From: Chromatiaceae bacterium
Lineage (GTDB): Bacteria; Pseudomonadota; Gammaproteobacteria; Chromatiales; Chromatiaceae
Length of the DNA stretch: 64,000 nucleotides
NCBI GenBank assembly: GCA_024235415.1
Contig: JACKML010000011.1
Coordinates: 1 to 64,000 of the forward strand
Reading direction: 5' to 3'
The notes under the pieces are model-generated. The model had not been told where the DNA came from. It was given only the letters and a program-made list of their open reading frames with translations, and searched no databases. Of the stretch, positions 14,562-23,500 are shown piece by piece. The position numbers were made by a program, and so were the translations under genes. Every line of letters starts with the position of its first letter. The stretch's first letter is position 1.

Positions 14562-14776
14562 GCCTGAGGTGCCTCCCGCGCTTGCCGCGCCCGAGGTTAA
14601 ACGGGAAGTCGGTGCGCCTCACCAAGGGCAAGGCCGACACTGCCCCCGCAACGGTGATCGGGTCCATCCGCTGCCCAAATGCCACTGCGTCATCGACGTG
14701 GGAAGGCGCAGCGTGACAGCGCTGTCGGCGATCCCCGACAGGCGCCACCCCGTCAGTCCGGAGACCGGCCCCAAGC
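14562..14776 (+). promoter_or_regulatory. Cobalamin (adenosylcobalamin) riboswitch
   Basis: The leader contains the conserved cobalamin-riboswitch elements in order: GAGGTGCC near 14566, GGGAAGTCGGTG (14603-14614), ACTGCCCCCGCAACGGTGA (14638-14656), GCCACTG (about 14681), GGGAAGGCG (14700-14708) and the B12 box GTCAGTCCGGAGACCGG (14752-14768). It binds adenosylcobalamin in the nascent RNA and lowers expression of the downstream outer-membrane receptor. Outer limits are approximate. Confidence 0.95.
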
Positions 14777-14846
14777 GTCATTCATCCACGTCGCGGCGGG
14801 CCGCGTGAGACATGACGTTTCCCCATCGTGATCGCGCGGAAAGGCT

Positions 14847-14904
14847 GTCTCCTGCTCCTCCTGTGACCCGACACGTGCAGTGCGGCGGGCACTGACGAGG
14901 AGAC
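14847..14904 (+). promoter_or_regulatory. Predicted expression platform sequestering the btuB Shine-Dalgarno
   Basis: GTCTCCT (14847-14853) is the exact complement of AGGAGAC (14898-14904), which holds the btuB Shine-Dalgarno (GAGGAG, 14897-14902). Between them is a six-bp hairpin CAGTGC/GCACTG (14878-14894). There is no intrinsic terminator, so control is probably at translation initiation. Confidence 0.45.
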
Positions 14905-14907
14905 GGC

Positions 14908-16827
14908 ATGCGCATCCATTCATTGGCCATCGGCCTGGGTTTCATTTGTCATACGGCCTTTGCCGCAACCCCAACCACACTGCCACCGGTATTCGTCAGC
15001 GGCGCGCGCAGTGCCGAACAGGGCCTGGATATCCCGGCTGCGACGACCCTGATAGGGCGCCAGGCGATCGAGGACAGCGGCGCGCGCGATCTCGGTGAAC
15101 TGCTGCGACGCGTGCCGGGTATTCATGTCTCCGACGGCATCGGCGATGGCGGCAGCGCGAATATCGACATGCGCGGCTTCGGCGCCACCGCGAATTCGAA
15201 CGTCGTGATCCTTGTCAACGGGCGCAAGATCAACCCGGCCACCGACAGTTCGACCCTGTACCTCAGCAGCATCGACCTGGAAAACGTCGAGCAGATCGAG
15301 ATCATCGAGGGCAGCGCAGGCATCCTATACGGCAACCAGGCCGTCGGTGGACTGATCAACGTGATCACGCGACGACCGGATGCGCGCAGCCTGCGCGCGA
15401 AGCTGGGAGGTGGCAGCTACGATGGCTGGGAGCTGCTGGCCGGAATCACCGAGCGGCTGGACCAACAGGTCGGCCTCAGCGTGCAGGCAGCCAAGCGCGG
15501 CAACGACAACTACCGCGAGCGCAACGCCAGCCGCATGCAGCGTCTCGATGCGCGCCTGGAGGTCGATCACCAGGGTGGGCGCAGCTACATTGATGTGCAA
15601 CGGCTCGACGACTATTCCCAGACACCCGGCGCCCTGTTTGCCAGCGAACTCGCGGCGGACCGGCGCCAGGCGGTGTTTCCCAACGACTATCTCGACACCA
15701 CCAGCCAAGTGTTGCGCATCGGCACCGGGCAAACCCTGGGCGCGCACTGGCGGATCGAGGCGGAACTGGCGTTGCGCAACGATCAGCGCGAATTCGTGCA
15801 GAGCTTCCGCGGCTTTCCCGGCACACCATCGACCCAGGACCGCGACACGATCGAGCTGACGCCACGCCTGATCGGGCACTTCGGTGACAACGTCGTGACA
15901 CTTGGCATCGATCTGCAGCGCACCGACTATCTGCTGCTCACCGCGTTCGGCCCACAGGGCAACCAGCAGGACATCGCGGCCGTTTATGGCCAGGTGATGC
16001 ACCCATTGTCATCGGTGCTGTCGGCCACCGCCGGGCTACGCCATGCGCAGGTGCAAAATGACATCAACAACGGTGGCACGCCGGTCGATCTGGACGATTC
16101 GGCGACGGTGGGTTCACTGGGCTTGGTCTATCGGCCAGACCCGGCCTGGCGGCTGTTCTTGCGTGCCGACCAGAACTACCGCTTCGCCAAGGTCGACGAA
16201 CACACCAACGTGCCTTTTGGCCAGCCGGCAGGCCTTAAAAATCAGACCGGCGTATCGTACGAAGCCGGGGCCGAACTGACCCGCGACGCATACAGCCTCG
16301 GCGCGCGCGCCTATCGCCTCGACCTCAAAGACGAGATCAGTTTCGACGCCGTCAGCTTCAGCAACGTCAACCTCCCGCGCAGCCGACGCCTGGGCTTCGG
16401 CCTGTCGGCCGACACCGCCCTGTTGTCGTCAGTGCAGGTGGGCGCGGGATACGACTACATCGACAGCCGGATCACCAGCGGCACCCACAGCGGCAGCAGT
16501 GTCCCGCTGGTGCCCGTGCACAAGGCCAATCTGTATGCGCAGTACCAGCCGCAGGCCGACTGGCTGCTGCGCCTTGATGTCGCGTATGTCGGTGAACAGT
16601 ACCTTGGCTCCGACTATGCCAATACCGCACCACCGCTCGATGCCTATACAGTGGTCGACCTGACCGCGCATCGCGACCTCGGCGACTGGCGTCTGAGCGC
16701 GCGGATCAATAACCTGTTCGACGCGCGCTACAGCGAAACCGGCTCCAGTTCGTTTGCCGGCGACGGCTACAACCCCGCACCCGAGCGCAATTTCTGGATC
16801 GAAGCCAGTTACCGGTTCGAGGAATAA
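14908..16827 (+). CDS. btuB: TonB-dependent outer-membrane receptor, BtuB-like
   Basis: A 639-aa TonB-dependent receptor; E. coli BtuB is close in size. It has a signal peptide (about residues 1-20), a TonB-box-like segment LPPVFVSGA and a plug domain (about 40-150, with PGIHVSD and IEIIEGSAGILYGNQAVGG). A 22-strand barrel follows, ending in an aromatic residue pattern (NFWIEASYRFEE) typical of outer-membrane signals. The cobalamin riboswitch in the leader points strongly to vitamin B12 uptake. The adenosyltransferase gene starts 3 bp downstream, so imported corrinoid and its conversion to coenzyme are co-regulated. The Shine-Dalgarno GAGGAG is 5 bases before the ATG. Confidence 0.92.
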   Translation: MRIHSLAIGLGFICHTAFAATPTTLPPVFVSGARSAEQGLDIPAATTLIGRQAIEDSGARDLGELLRRVPGIHVSDGIGDGGSANIDMRGFGATANSNVVILVNGRKINPATDSSTLYLSSIDLENVEQIEIIEGSAGILYGNQAVGGLINVITRRPDARSLRAKLGGGSYDGWELLAGITERLDQQVGLSVQAAKRGNDNYRERNASRMQRLDARLEVDHQGGRSYIDVQRLDDYSQTPGALFASELAADRRQAVFPNDYLDTTSQVLRIGTGQTLGAHWRIEAELALRNDQREFVQSFRGFPGTPSTQDRDTIELTPRLIGHFGDNVVTLGIDLQRTDYLLLTAFGPQGNQQDIAAVYGQVMHPLSSVLSATAGLRHAQVQNDINNGGTPVDLDDSATVGSLGLVYRPDPAWRLFLRADQNYRFAKVDEHTNVPFGQPAGLKNQTGVSYEAGAELTRDAYSLGARAYRLDLKDEISFDAVSFSNVNLPRSRRLGFGLSADTALLSSVQVGAGYDYIDSRITSGTHSGSSVPLVPVHKANLYAQYQPQADWLLRLDVAYVGEQYLGSDYANTAPPLDAYTVVDLTAHRDLGDWRLSARINNLFDARYSETGSSSFAGDGYNPAPERNFWIEASYRFEE

Positions 16828-16830
16828 CCG

Positions 16831-17376
16831 ATGAGCAAACGCCTGACCCGCATCTACACCCGCACCGGCGACGACGGGACCACCGGGCTCGCCAGCGGCC
16901 CGCGGCTGCCCAAGGATCACGCCCGCATCGAGGCAATCGGCGGAATCGACGAACTCAACAGTACCGTTGGACTGCTTCGCGTGCAGGTGTCCGACGCGAC
17001 AACCGACAGGCTGCTCGAAGCCGTCCAGCACCGCCTGTTCGATCTGGGCGGCGAGCTGGCGATGCCGGGCACGTCCATCATTGCGGACAACCGCAGCAGC
17101 GAACTGGAACAGGCACTGGATCAGATGAACGCCGACCTGCCGGCACTCGAGGAATTCGTCCTGCCGGGCGGCAACGAGGGCGCGGCACGCTGCCACCTGG
17201 CACGCGCGGTGTGCCGGCGTGCCGAGCGTGAACTGCTGCGCCTGTCGCGCAACGAGGCGGTCAACCCGGCGAGCATCAGGTACCTCAACCGCCTGTCCGA
17301 CCTGCTGTTCGTGCTCGCGCGCGTGCTCGCGCGCCGCGACGGCGGCAGCGAAGTCACCTGGCGCAAGGGGACCTAG
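16831..17376 (+). CDS. PduO-type cob(I)alamin adenosyltransferase
   Basis: A 181-aa enzyme that moves the adenosyl group of ATP to cob(I)alamin to form coenzyme B12. Family motifs: N-terminal RIYTRTGDDGTTGL (ATP binding), then AIGGIDELNS, and the C-terminal helix with ARAVCRRAERELLRL and IRYLNRLSDLLFVLAR. Length and motifs match PduO/MMAB-type rather than CobA-type enzymes. It starts 3 bp after btuB and is surely under the same riboswitch. The stop codon TAG at 17374-17376 is the first part of a REP element, so the repeat has fixed the end of the gene. Confidence 0.93.
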   Translation: MSKRLTRIYTRTGDDGTTGLASGPRLPKDHARIEAIGGIDELNSTVGLLRVQVSDATTDRLLEAVQHRLFDLGGELAMPGTSIIADNRSSELEQALDQMNADLPALEEFVLPGGNEGAARCHLARAVCRRAERELLRLSRNEAVNPASIRYLNRLSDLLFVLARVLARRDGGSEVTWRKGT

Positions 17377-17563
17377 GAGCCGAGCCCTCTCGGCGACAAC
17401 CCGCACAACGATCCAATCGGCCAGGGGGCTGGTCTCCTACGCGCAATCCGCACCTGTAGGAGCCGAGCCCTCTCGGCGACAACCCGCTTAACGACCCACT
17501 CGGCCAGGGGGCTGGCCTCCTACGCGCAATCCGCACCTGTAGGAGCCGAGCCCTCTCGGCGAT
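17374..17563. repeat. Tandem REP/BIME array, 82-83 bp period
   Basis: Subtype 1 REPs in plus orientation begin at 17374 (TAGGAGCC, lacking the first G), 17456 and 17539, each reading GTAGGAGCCGAG...TCTCGGCGA. Between them lie two inverted subtype 2 elements at 17417-17440 and 17499-17523 (reading ...CTGGCCTCCTAC). The array thus has 2.3 units of an 82-83 bp module made of two opposed REPs, the BIME structure. It fills most of the 271-bp gap between the adenosyltransferase and the next gene. Confidence 0.85.
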
Positions 17564-17647
17564 CACCACCGGCGTTTCCCAAACACCAATCTCTCGTGTT
17601 AAGAAGAACGCTCAATTTCCTGTCAGGCGATACGGGTGCAATAAAGG

Positions 17648-18427
17648 ATGGCGAAGAAACCGGTCGTGGTCATCGGCATGGGTGAGATGGGCAGTGTTTT
17701 CGCGCGCGGCCTGCTGCGCCTGGGACACCCGGTGTATCCGGTCAACCGCGACACCAAAATGAAGAAACTCGCGCACCGCGTCCCCGCGCCGAAACTGGTG
17801 CTGGTGGCGGTTGGCGAAGCCGATCTGCAGGCGGTACTGAAAGAAGTGCCCAAGTCATGGCGCAAGCGTCTGGCCCTGCTGCAGAACGAATTGCTGCCGG
17901 ACGACTACGTGGGTCTGGACGAGGTCAGCGTGATCTCCGTCTGGTTCGAGAAGAAGAAAGGTCAGGATGCGAAGGTCATCATCCCATCGCCGGCTTTCGG
18001 ACCACGCGCCAAGCTGCTGGCCAAGGCGCTGGCCACCCTCGATATCCCGGTCAAGCTGATCGACAAGCCGCGTGACATGCTGTTCGAGCTGGTGGTCAAG
18101 AATCTTTACATCCTGACCAGCAACATCGCCGGCCTGCGCTGTGGCGGCACAGTCAGCCAGCTGTGGGCCGAACACCAGCCGTTTGCACGCGGTGTCGCCA
18201 ACGAGGTCATCGCGATCCAGGAGGGCCTGACCGGCTCCCGCTTCAACAACGACGAGTTGGTGGCCGCGATGGTCCGCGCATTTGACGGCGACCCGGGGCA
18301 TCCCTGCACCGGACGCAGCGCACCGGCACGCCTGCGGCGCGCCCTCGATCACGCCGATCGACTGGAGATCAAGGTGCCCATGCTGCGTCAGATCGCCGAC
18401 GAACAGCAGAGCCCGGCGGTTCTATGA
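17648..18427 (+). CDS. NAD(P)-binding Rossmann-fold protein
   Basis: A 259-aa protein beginning with a Rossmann nucleotide-binding motif (VVVIGMGEMGSVFARGLL, GxGxMG). A domain resembling dehydrogenases of the ketopantoate reductase/ProC type follows: after the fold there is a helix-rich half (about residues 150-259) with LFELVVKNLYILTSNIAGL and a conserved-looking RAFDGDPGHPCTGRSAPARL. It could be a small oxidoreductase, but I do not see a catalytic residue set that lets me name the substrate. It overlaps the start of the FKBP gene by 4 bp (ATGA), so it is the first gene of a unit with fkpB and probably ispH. Confidence 0.75.
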   Translation: MAKKPVVVIGMGEMGSVFARGLLRLGHPVYPVNRDTKMKKLAHRVPAPKLVLVAVGEADLQAVLKEVPKSWRKRLALLQNELLPDDYVGLDEVSVISVWFEKKKGQDAKVIIPSPAFGPRAKLLAKALATLDIPVKLIDKPRDMLFELVVKNLYILTSNIAGLRCGGTVSQLWAEHQPFARGVANEVIAIQEGLTGSRFNNDELVAAMVRAFDGDPGHPCTGRSAPARLRRALDHADRLEIKVPMLRQIADEQQSPAVL

Positions 18428-18876
18428 GCACGGCACAGATCCTCCCGGGCAGCCCAGTGGTACTGCATCTGTCGATCGCGCTGGAAGACGGTACCGAGGC
18501 AATCTCCACCTTCGGCGAAGAACCCGTCAGCGTGACCATCGGTGACGGCACCCTGCAACCGGGACTGGAGCTGGCGTTATATGGCCTGCACGCGGGCGAC
18601 ACCCAGACCATCAACCTGCTCGCCGAGCAGGCCTTCGGCCTGCGCGACACGAATCTCATCCAGTACATGCCGATGACCGAGTTCGAGGCCGCGTTCACGC
18701 CGGAAGTCGGGCAGATCGTCGCGTTCTCGCTGCCTAACGGCGAGGAGGCCCCGGGCATGGTCATCGCTGTCGACGAAGGACGCGTTGAAGTCGATTTCAA
18801 CCACCCGCTGGCCGGTCATGAAATCACGTTCAAGGTCGAGATCATAAGCGTTGAACCGGCACCTGAAGAGACCTGA
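18424..18876 (+). CDS. fkpB: FKBP-type peptidyl-prolyl isomerase FkpB (SlpA)
   Basis: A 150-aa SlyD-like FKBP without signal peptide. Features: VVLHLSIALEDGTEAISTF at the start of the FKBP fold, IGDGTLQPGLELALYGLHAGD, the AFGLRDTNLIQ segment, and the inserted IF domain (about residues 68-130) that gives chaperone activity. The expected function is prolyl isomerisation and chaperoning in the cytoplasm. It stands immediately before ispH, as in the conserved lspA-fkpB-ispH order of many gammaproteobacteria, but lspA is missing here (it is near 62 kb). It overlaps the preceding Rossmann gene by 4 bp. Confidence 0.9.
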   Translation: MSTAQILPGSPVVLHLSIALEDGTEAISTFGEEPVSVTIGDGTLQPGLELALYGLHAGDTQTINLLAEQAFGLRDTNLIQYMPMTEFEAAFTPEVGQIVAFSLPNGEEAPGMVIAVDEGRVEVDFNHPLAGHEITFKVEIISVEPAPEET

Positions 18877-18939
18877 CGGCCGACGCGGGCAATCAGCACC
18901 ACGCTTGAAAAGGCCGGTCCGGGCCCGGACAATCCCAGC

Positions 18940-19905
18940 ATGAAAATACTCCTGGCCAATCCACGTGGCTTCTGTGCCGGCGTCGACCGCGCAATCGAGA
19001 TCGTCGAGCGTGCACTCGATGCCTTCGGCGCACCGATCTATGTGCGCCACGAGGTGGTGCACAACCGCTTCGTAGTACAGCGCCTGCGCGAACGCGGCGC
19101 CGTGTTCGTCGACGAGTTGCGCGAGATCCCCGACGGCGGCACCGTGATCTTCAGTGCCCACGGGGTGTCGCAGCAGGTACGCGAGGAGGCCGACAAGCGC
19201 GGCCTGACGGTATTCGATGCGACCTGTCCTCTGGTCACCAAGGTACATCTCGAGGTCGCGCGGCACTGCAAGTCCGGCGACGAGGTGGTGCTTATCGGGC
19301 ACAAGGGACACCCCGAAGTCGAAGGCACCATGGGACAGTATCGCTGCATCAGGGAAAACGCCGGCATCTACCTGGTAGAGACGCCGGACGACGTCGCCGA
19401 GCTCGACATACGCAACCCGGCACAACTGGCGTTCGTCACCCAGACGACGCTGTCGATGCACGACACCGCGTTGGTCATTGAAGCCCTGCAGCGGCGCTTC
19501 CCGAGCATCCAGGGACCGAAGAAGGACGACATCTGCTACGCGACCCAGAACCGCCAGGACGCAGTCACCCGCCTTGCGCAACAGTGTGACCTGGTGCTGG
19601 TGGTTGGTTCACCCAACAGCTCGAACTCGAACCGCCTGAAAGAGATTGCCGAGAAACAGGGCCGGCCGGCCTACCTGATCGATGGTCCCGAGGACATCCG
19701 CCGGGAGTGGCTCGACGGTGTAGCAACGGTCGGCCTGACTGCCGGTGCCTCGGCACCGGAGGTGCTGGTCGAGAACGTGATCCGTCAGCTCAGGGACTGG
19801 GGGGCCGACTCGGTCGAACAGGACGGGGGGCAACCGGAAACCGTGGTGTTCGCACTGCCGAAAAATCTGCTGACGGCCATGGCGGGGAATTCGACGCAGG
19901 GCTGA
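18940..19905 (+). CDS. ispH: 4-hydroxy-3-methylbut-2-enyl diphosphate reductase IspH
   Basis: A 321-aa Fe-S enzyme that makes IPP and DMAPP from HMBPP in the last step of the MEP isoprenoid pathway. The three conserved cluster ligands are Cys12 (NPRGFCAGV), Cys96 (FDATCPLV) and Cys199 (DDICYATQNRQ). Conserved His and Glu motifs (HEVVHN, IGHKGHPEVEGTMGQ) are also present. A short tail extends past the usual C-terminus. It is on the same strand as fkpB, 63 bp downstream, and convergent with pilE across a repeat-filled gap. No obvious own promoter was found. Confidence 0.97.
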   Translation: MKILLANPRGFCAGVDRAIEIVERALDAFGAPIYVRHEVVHNRFVVQRLRERGAVFVDELREIPDGGTVIFSAHGVSQQVREEADKRGLTVFDATCPLVTKVHLEVARHCKSGDEVVLIGHKGHPEVEGTMGQYRCIRENAGIYLVETPDDVAELDIRNPAQLAFVTQTTLSMHDTALVIEALQRRFPSIQGPKKDDICYATQNRQDAVTRLAQQCDLVLVVGSPNSSNSNRLKEIAEKQGRPAYLIDGPEDIRREWLDGVATVGLTAGASAPEVLVENVIRQLRDWGADSVEQDGGQPETVVFALPKNLLTAMAGNSTQG

Positions 19906-19913
19906 ATCCCGCG

Positions 19914-20138
19914 CCCCCTCTTCCCAGCCTTCTCCCCACAGGGGAGAAGGGGCAGGAGCGTTGACCGCGAAGCACTGATCAGACTGCCCCTCATCCCAGA
20001 CTTCTCCCCTCGGGGGGGAAAGGGCAGGAGCATGGAGTCCGAGGCACTGATAAGTCTGCCACTCATCTCTGCCTTCTCCCCTCAGGGGAGAAGGCACACA
20101 CGCACCCTCTCCCTCAGGGAGAGGGCTGGGGTGAGGGG
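19914..20138. repeat. Tandem 72-bp repeat of CTTCTCCC/GGGAGAAG hairpins
   Basis: Three units start at about 19914, 19986 and 20058 (exact period 72). Each has the form (C/T)CATCCCAG-CTTCTCCCC...GGGGAGAAGG followed by about 30 bp including AGCACTGATCAG/AGGCACTGATAAG. A fourth, diverged hairpin (CCCTCTCCCTCAGGGAGAGG) follows at about 20104-20123. The array lies between the convergent ispH and pilE genes. It belongs to the widespread CCCTCTCCC/GGGAGAGGG family of interspersed hairpins and could act as a transcription barrier. Confidence 0.75.
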
Positions 20139-20159
20139 ATCATCCCTTCGTACAACGTC

Positions 20160-20576
20160 TTACCAACAGCCACTGGCCGGCGTCTTAACACCCTGGTGAT
20201 TGATCGTGAAGGTAGGACAGGCCGTATCCCCGGCCTGCGGGCCACTGCCCGATGCCGTTGCCGTGACCGTGAACTGCTCGTTGTCGGCGCCCGAACGTGC
20301 AATTGTGATGTTGTAGTAACCCTGGTCAGATGCCCCGCCCTGGATATCAGTCGATACCTGCAGGGAACTCAGGCCGGCCGCATACTCGCCATTGATCGTA
20401 TAGAAACGCTCTTGTGCCATGGCCACCGTTTCCAGCGCCACCTTGGCATCGGCGCGGCGCGATTTCTGCACCTGGTTGGTGTAGATCGGGTAGGCAATGG
20501 TCGCGATGATCGCCATCACGGCGACCACCACCATCAGTTCCACCAGGGTCAGGCCACGTTGTCTTTTCTGCATCAT
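20160..20576 (-). CDS. pilE: Type IV pilin-like minor pilin PilE
   Basis: A 138-aa prepilin. It has a short basic leader (MMQKRQRG) and the prepilin peptidase site G8|L9, followed by TLVELMVVVAVMAIIATIAYP with Glu at mature position 5. A globular domain has two cysteines near the C-terminus (DTACPTF and ASGCW) that could form a D-loop disulfide. It is the last gene of the fimT-pilV-pilW-pilX-pilY1-pilE cluster, 6 bp after pilY1, the same position as pilE in the P. aeruginosa minor-pilin operon. Minor pilins form the initiating tip complex of the type IV pilus. Confidence 0.9.
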   Translation of the reverse strand: MMQKRQRGLTLVELMVVVAVMAIIATIAYPIYTNQVQKSRRADAKVALETVAMAQERFYTINGEYAAGLSSLQVSTDIQGGASDQGYYNITIARSGADNEQFTVTATASGSGPQAGDTACPTFTINHQGVKTPASGCW

Positions 20577-20582
20577 CTTCCC

Positions 20583-23500
20583 CTACTGGATCCGCACCCA
20601 GGACTTGCGGCCGGCACCGAGCAGACCCGGGTTCTCGACGGTCACATCGATCGCCGCGTCCTTGGTGCCTGACGAGTACTTGCCCTCGGCACCGCCATAG
20701 CTGCCATCACCTGAACCACCGACGCCCGACAGGATCGCCGGAGGCTGCAGGATACCGACCTTCGACTTCTTGCCGGAGACTGGTGTGTAGATCGTGGTGC
20801 CGCCGGACGTGCTGGACAGGTTGTCTTCGAAAGTGAAGACCCCGTCACCGTTAAGGTCGAATACCGGCGCATACAAACGGCCGCCGGTGCGCGGATCGAC
20901 CTCCATCAGCCAGCCGTCACCGCCCGCCTTACAGGCCTGCAACGAGGGAATTGTGGTGACGAAGATCAGGCGCCCGCCACGCAGGATCGGGTTGGCCACC
21001 ATCTTCTCGCCCTGTACTGCGTTGCCATTGCTGTCGGGGTTGGTCAGATCCAGGTACCAGCCACACGAGCCCAGTGCCGAGCAGCTGGCCACAGGGGTGG
21101 CCCAGGTCATCGGGTTGTTGCTGACAATACGCACGTCGAACGAATTGCTGCCGAAGGTGCCCGCTGTCTGCTGGGTGATCGTCTGCTGCTGCAGGATATT
21201 CGAGTTGCGCGTCGTCACCGAGGTGATGGTTGCGCCGGTGTCCCGATCCCAGATGCCATACATGGAGTTGTAGGCCACCGCATTGGTCGGATCCTGGTCG
21301 GCCGTCTCGTAATACTTGCCGGTACCGAAATACACCATCCGACCCACGGCGCTGGTCGGGTGATAGCCGACGGCCAGACGCGAGGTGATTGGCTGCGCCA
21401 CACTTCCCACGCTCTTCGCCGAATACAGCAGCGAGGTATTGCCTTCCGAAAAGCCCGAGCCGTTGGACGCGAATCGCCAGACGTTTCCGTTGAGATCACC
21501 GGCATAAATCAGATCGACCTCGCCATCACCGTCACGGTCGATTGGCGAAACCGTCGACAGCCCGTTGCTGCCGCCATCGGCGGCCGCGTTCACGTTCGAC
21601 AGGTCAATCGTCGCGAGCAGGTCCCCGGTATCGATCTGTGCGATGTACAGCACCGCCTTGCCATTGGCGCTGTCATAGCCATTGCCGAACACCGCGACCC
21701 AGCCGTGACCCTCGGCCTTGATGATGGCCGGCTGGCTGAACGTGTAGCCCAGCTCGCCGTAACCGGTATCGCTGCTGTGCTTCTCCCACAACACGACGTT
21801 GTCTGCATTGTTCTCGCTGAACGTGTTGGGGTCGGTGACGTCGAGGGCGAACACCCCGTTACCGCCGGCACCCAGGGTGCCGACCAACGCCGTGTGCCAG
21901 GCACTGCCCCAAAAGGCATCGACCACGGTGGACGGGCCATCGATGAAATAGCGGTGAGTATAGTCCGTCGAGGTGAGTTCGCTCAGGTTCGCGTACAGGG
22001 CACTTGGCACGTAGGCCAGGCGCTCGGCGCCGGTACATGCGGAAACCGCGTGCAGGGCACCGTCGTTGGCACCGAAGTACAGCATCGGCTCACGGCTACC
22101 CGCGCTACTGCCACTCCCGGCAGACCAGGTGGTGATCGGTGTCGTTCCGTCGCTCTCGTAGCACTCCGAGTTGCTGTACTTGCGCTTGAAATCGGAATAC
22201 TTGGCCGTCTCGAAAAGATTCGCCGTGCCCGGCTCATAGTCGCGGTAGCCGAAGATCGGCGCCGCCACCACGGTCGGCGTCGAATGCACGACGTCACCCA
22301 GCGGTGTGGAGCGATTGCGGAACTGGATGGCGCCACCGTTGGCCAGTTCATTCGAGGTGTCGCCACGCAGGTAGTCGAGGCGCTCGTCACCGAGCGTATC
22401 GAGCGTCGCCGAGTCCGGGTCGATGTTGAGTGCCGCCTGCTGCGTGGTCGTGATGTCCGCCCAGCGGAAAGGCACACCCTGCGTGCCGTCCCAGGTGATC
22501 CACTCACGACCGGTGTCATAGTCCTGACCCGCGATCACGCTGCCGGCATCCCACTCCGCCGCCTGCAGTGTTCCTGTGGTGATATCCACCGGGAACGACA
22601 ACAACTTGCCCGACCAGTCGTTGCTGTCGAAGCGTGCCTGGTAGATACGCGTGGTGGTCTGCAGGCTGACCGAGTTGGCCACGACGGATGCCGACGAGGA
22701 TACGGTCGCGACCGTCTCGAATACCGTCGCCAGTTGCTCGCTCAACTGTCCGGGGTTGCGGGCAAAGAAATAATTGTCGGGCTGGCCATTGCCGTCCGTA
22801 TCCCATTCATATGCCTGGTCGGGGATGTCGTTGGGCGCCGCGGTGCTCGGCGGGCGTTTGCTGGCCTCGGCCTCCTCCTTGTAGCCGCCCCACTTGGCGG
22901 CATAGAACAGCGGGTCCTGCAGCAGGCTGCCGGAACTCGTGCCCAGATTGTAGGCAACCGAGGTTGCCGGCTGGCCGGTCTCGCAATTGATTGCCGCGTT
23001 GGCGCAGGTCAGTACGCCGGTTGGATCCGTATAGGCGGTGAAATAGTTGATGCCTGAATGGGTATGGAAGCCATCCTGTGTCGTACCGGCGATGATGTAG
23101 CCAAAGCCCATCTTGTTCGGTGTCGAATCGGCAAACACACTGGTGGTCACTGTAATCGTATTGGGAGTGACGTTGGTGTTGAGTGAGTAGGACAACAGCC
23201 CGGCCATGTCCTGGTCGTAGTCCCCGCCCTGCTCACTGTCTTCCCAGTTGATGTAGAACTTGCCGGTGTAGATCCCGGAACCGGAAGACGTCTCCGCGTG
23301 CTTCTGTACCACCTTGAAGTCGACGATCGCACAGTTGCCACTGATGGATTCGTTGCGGCAGGCAGGCAGTATCGTGACCGGGTCGGTCTGGCCGGGAACC
23401 GGGACCTCGATCTTCGGCACCGCGGGCGACAGGGTCACCCCGTAGGTATCGATCTTGATGTCTGCCGTGTTGCCGTCAGCGTCGGAAAGATCGGTACGGA

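Noticed and set aside
21360..23057. 565-codon plus-strand frame antisense to pilY1
   Set aside because: Shadow of pilY1; composition rich in Arg/Val/Gly, no motifs, no ribosome binding site.
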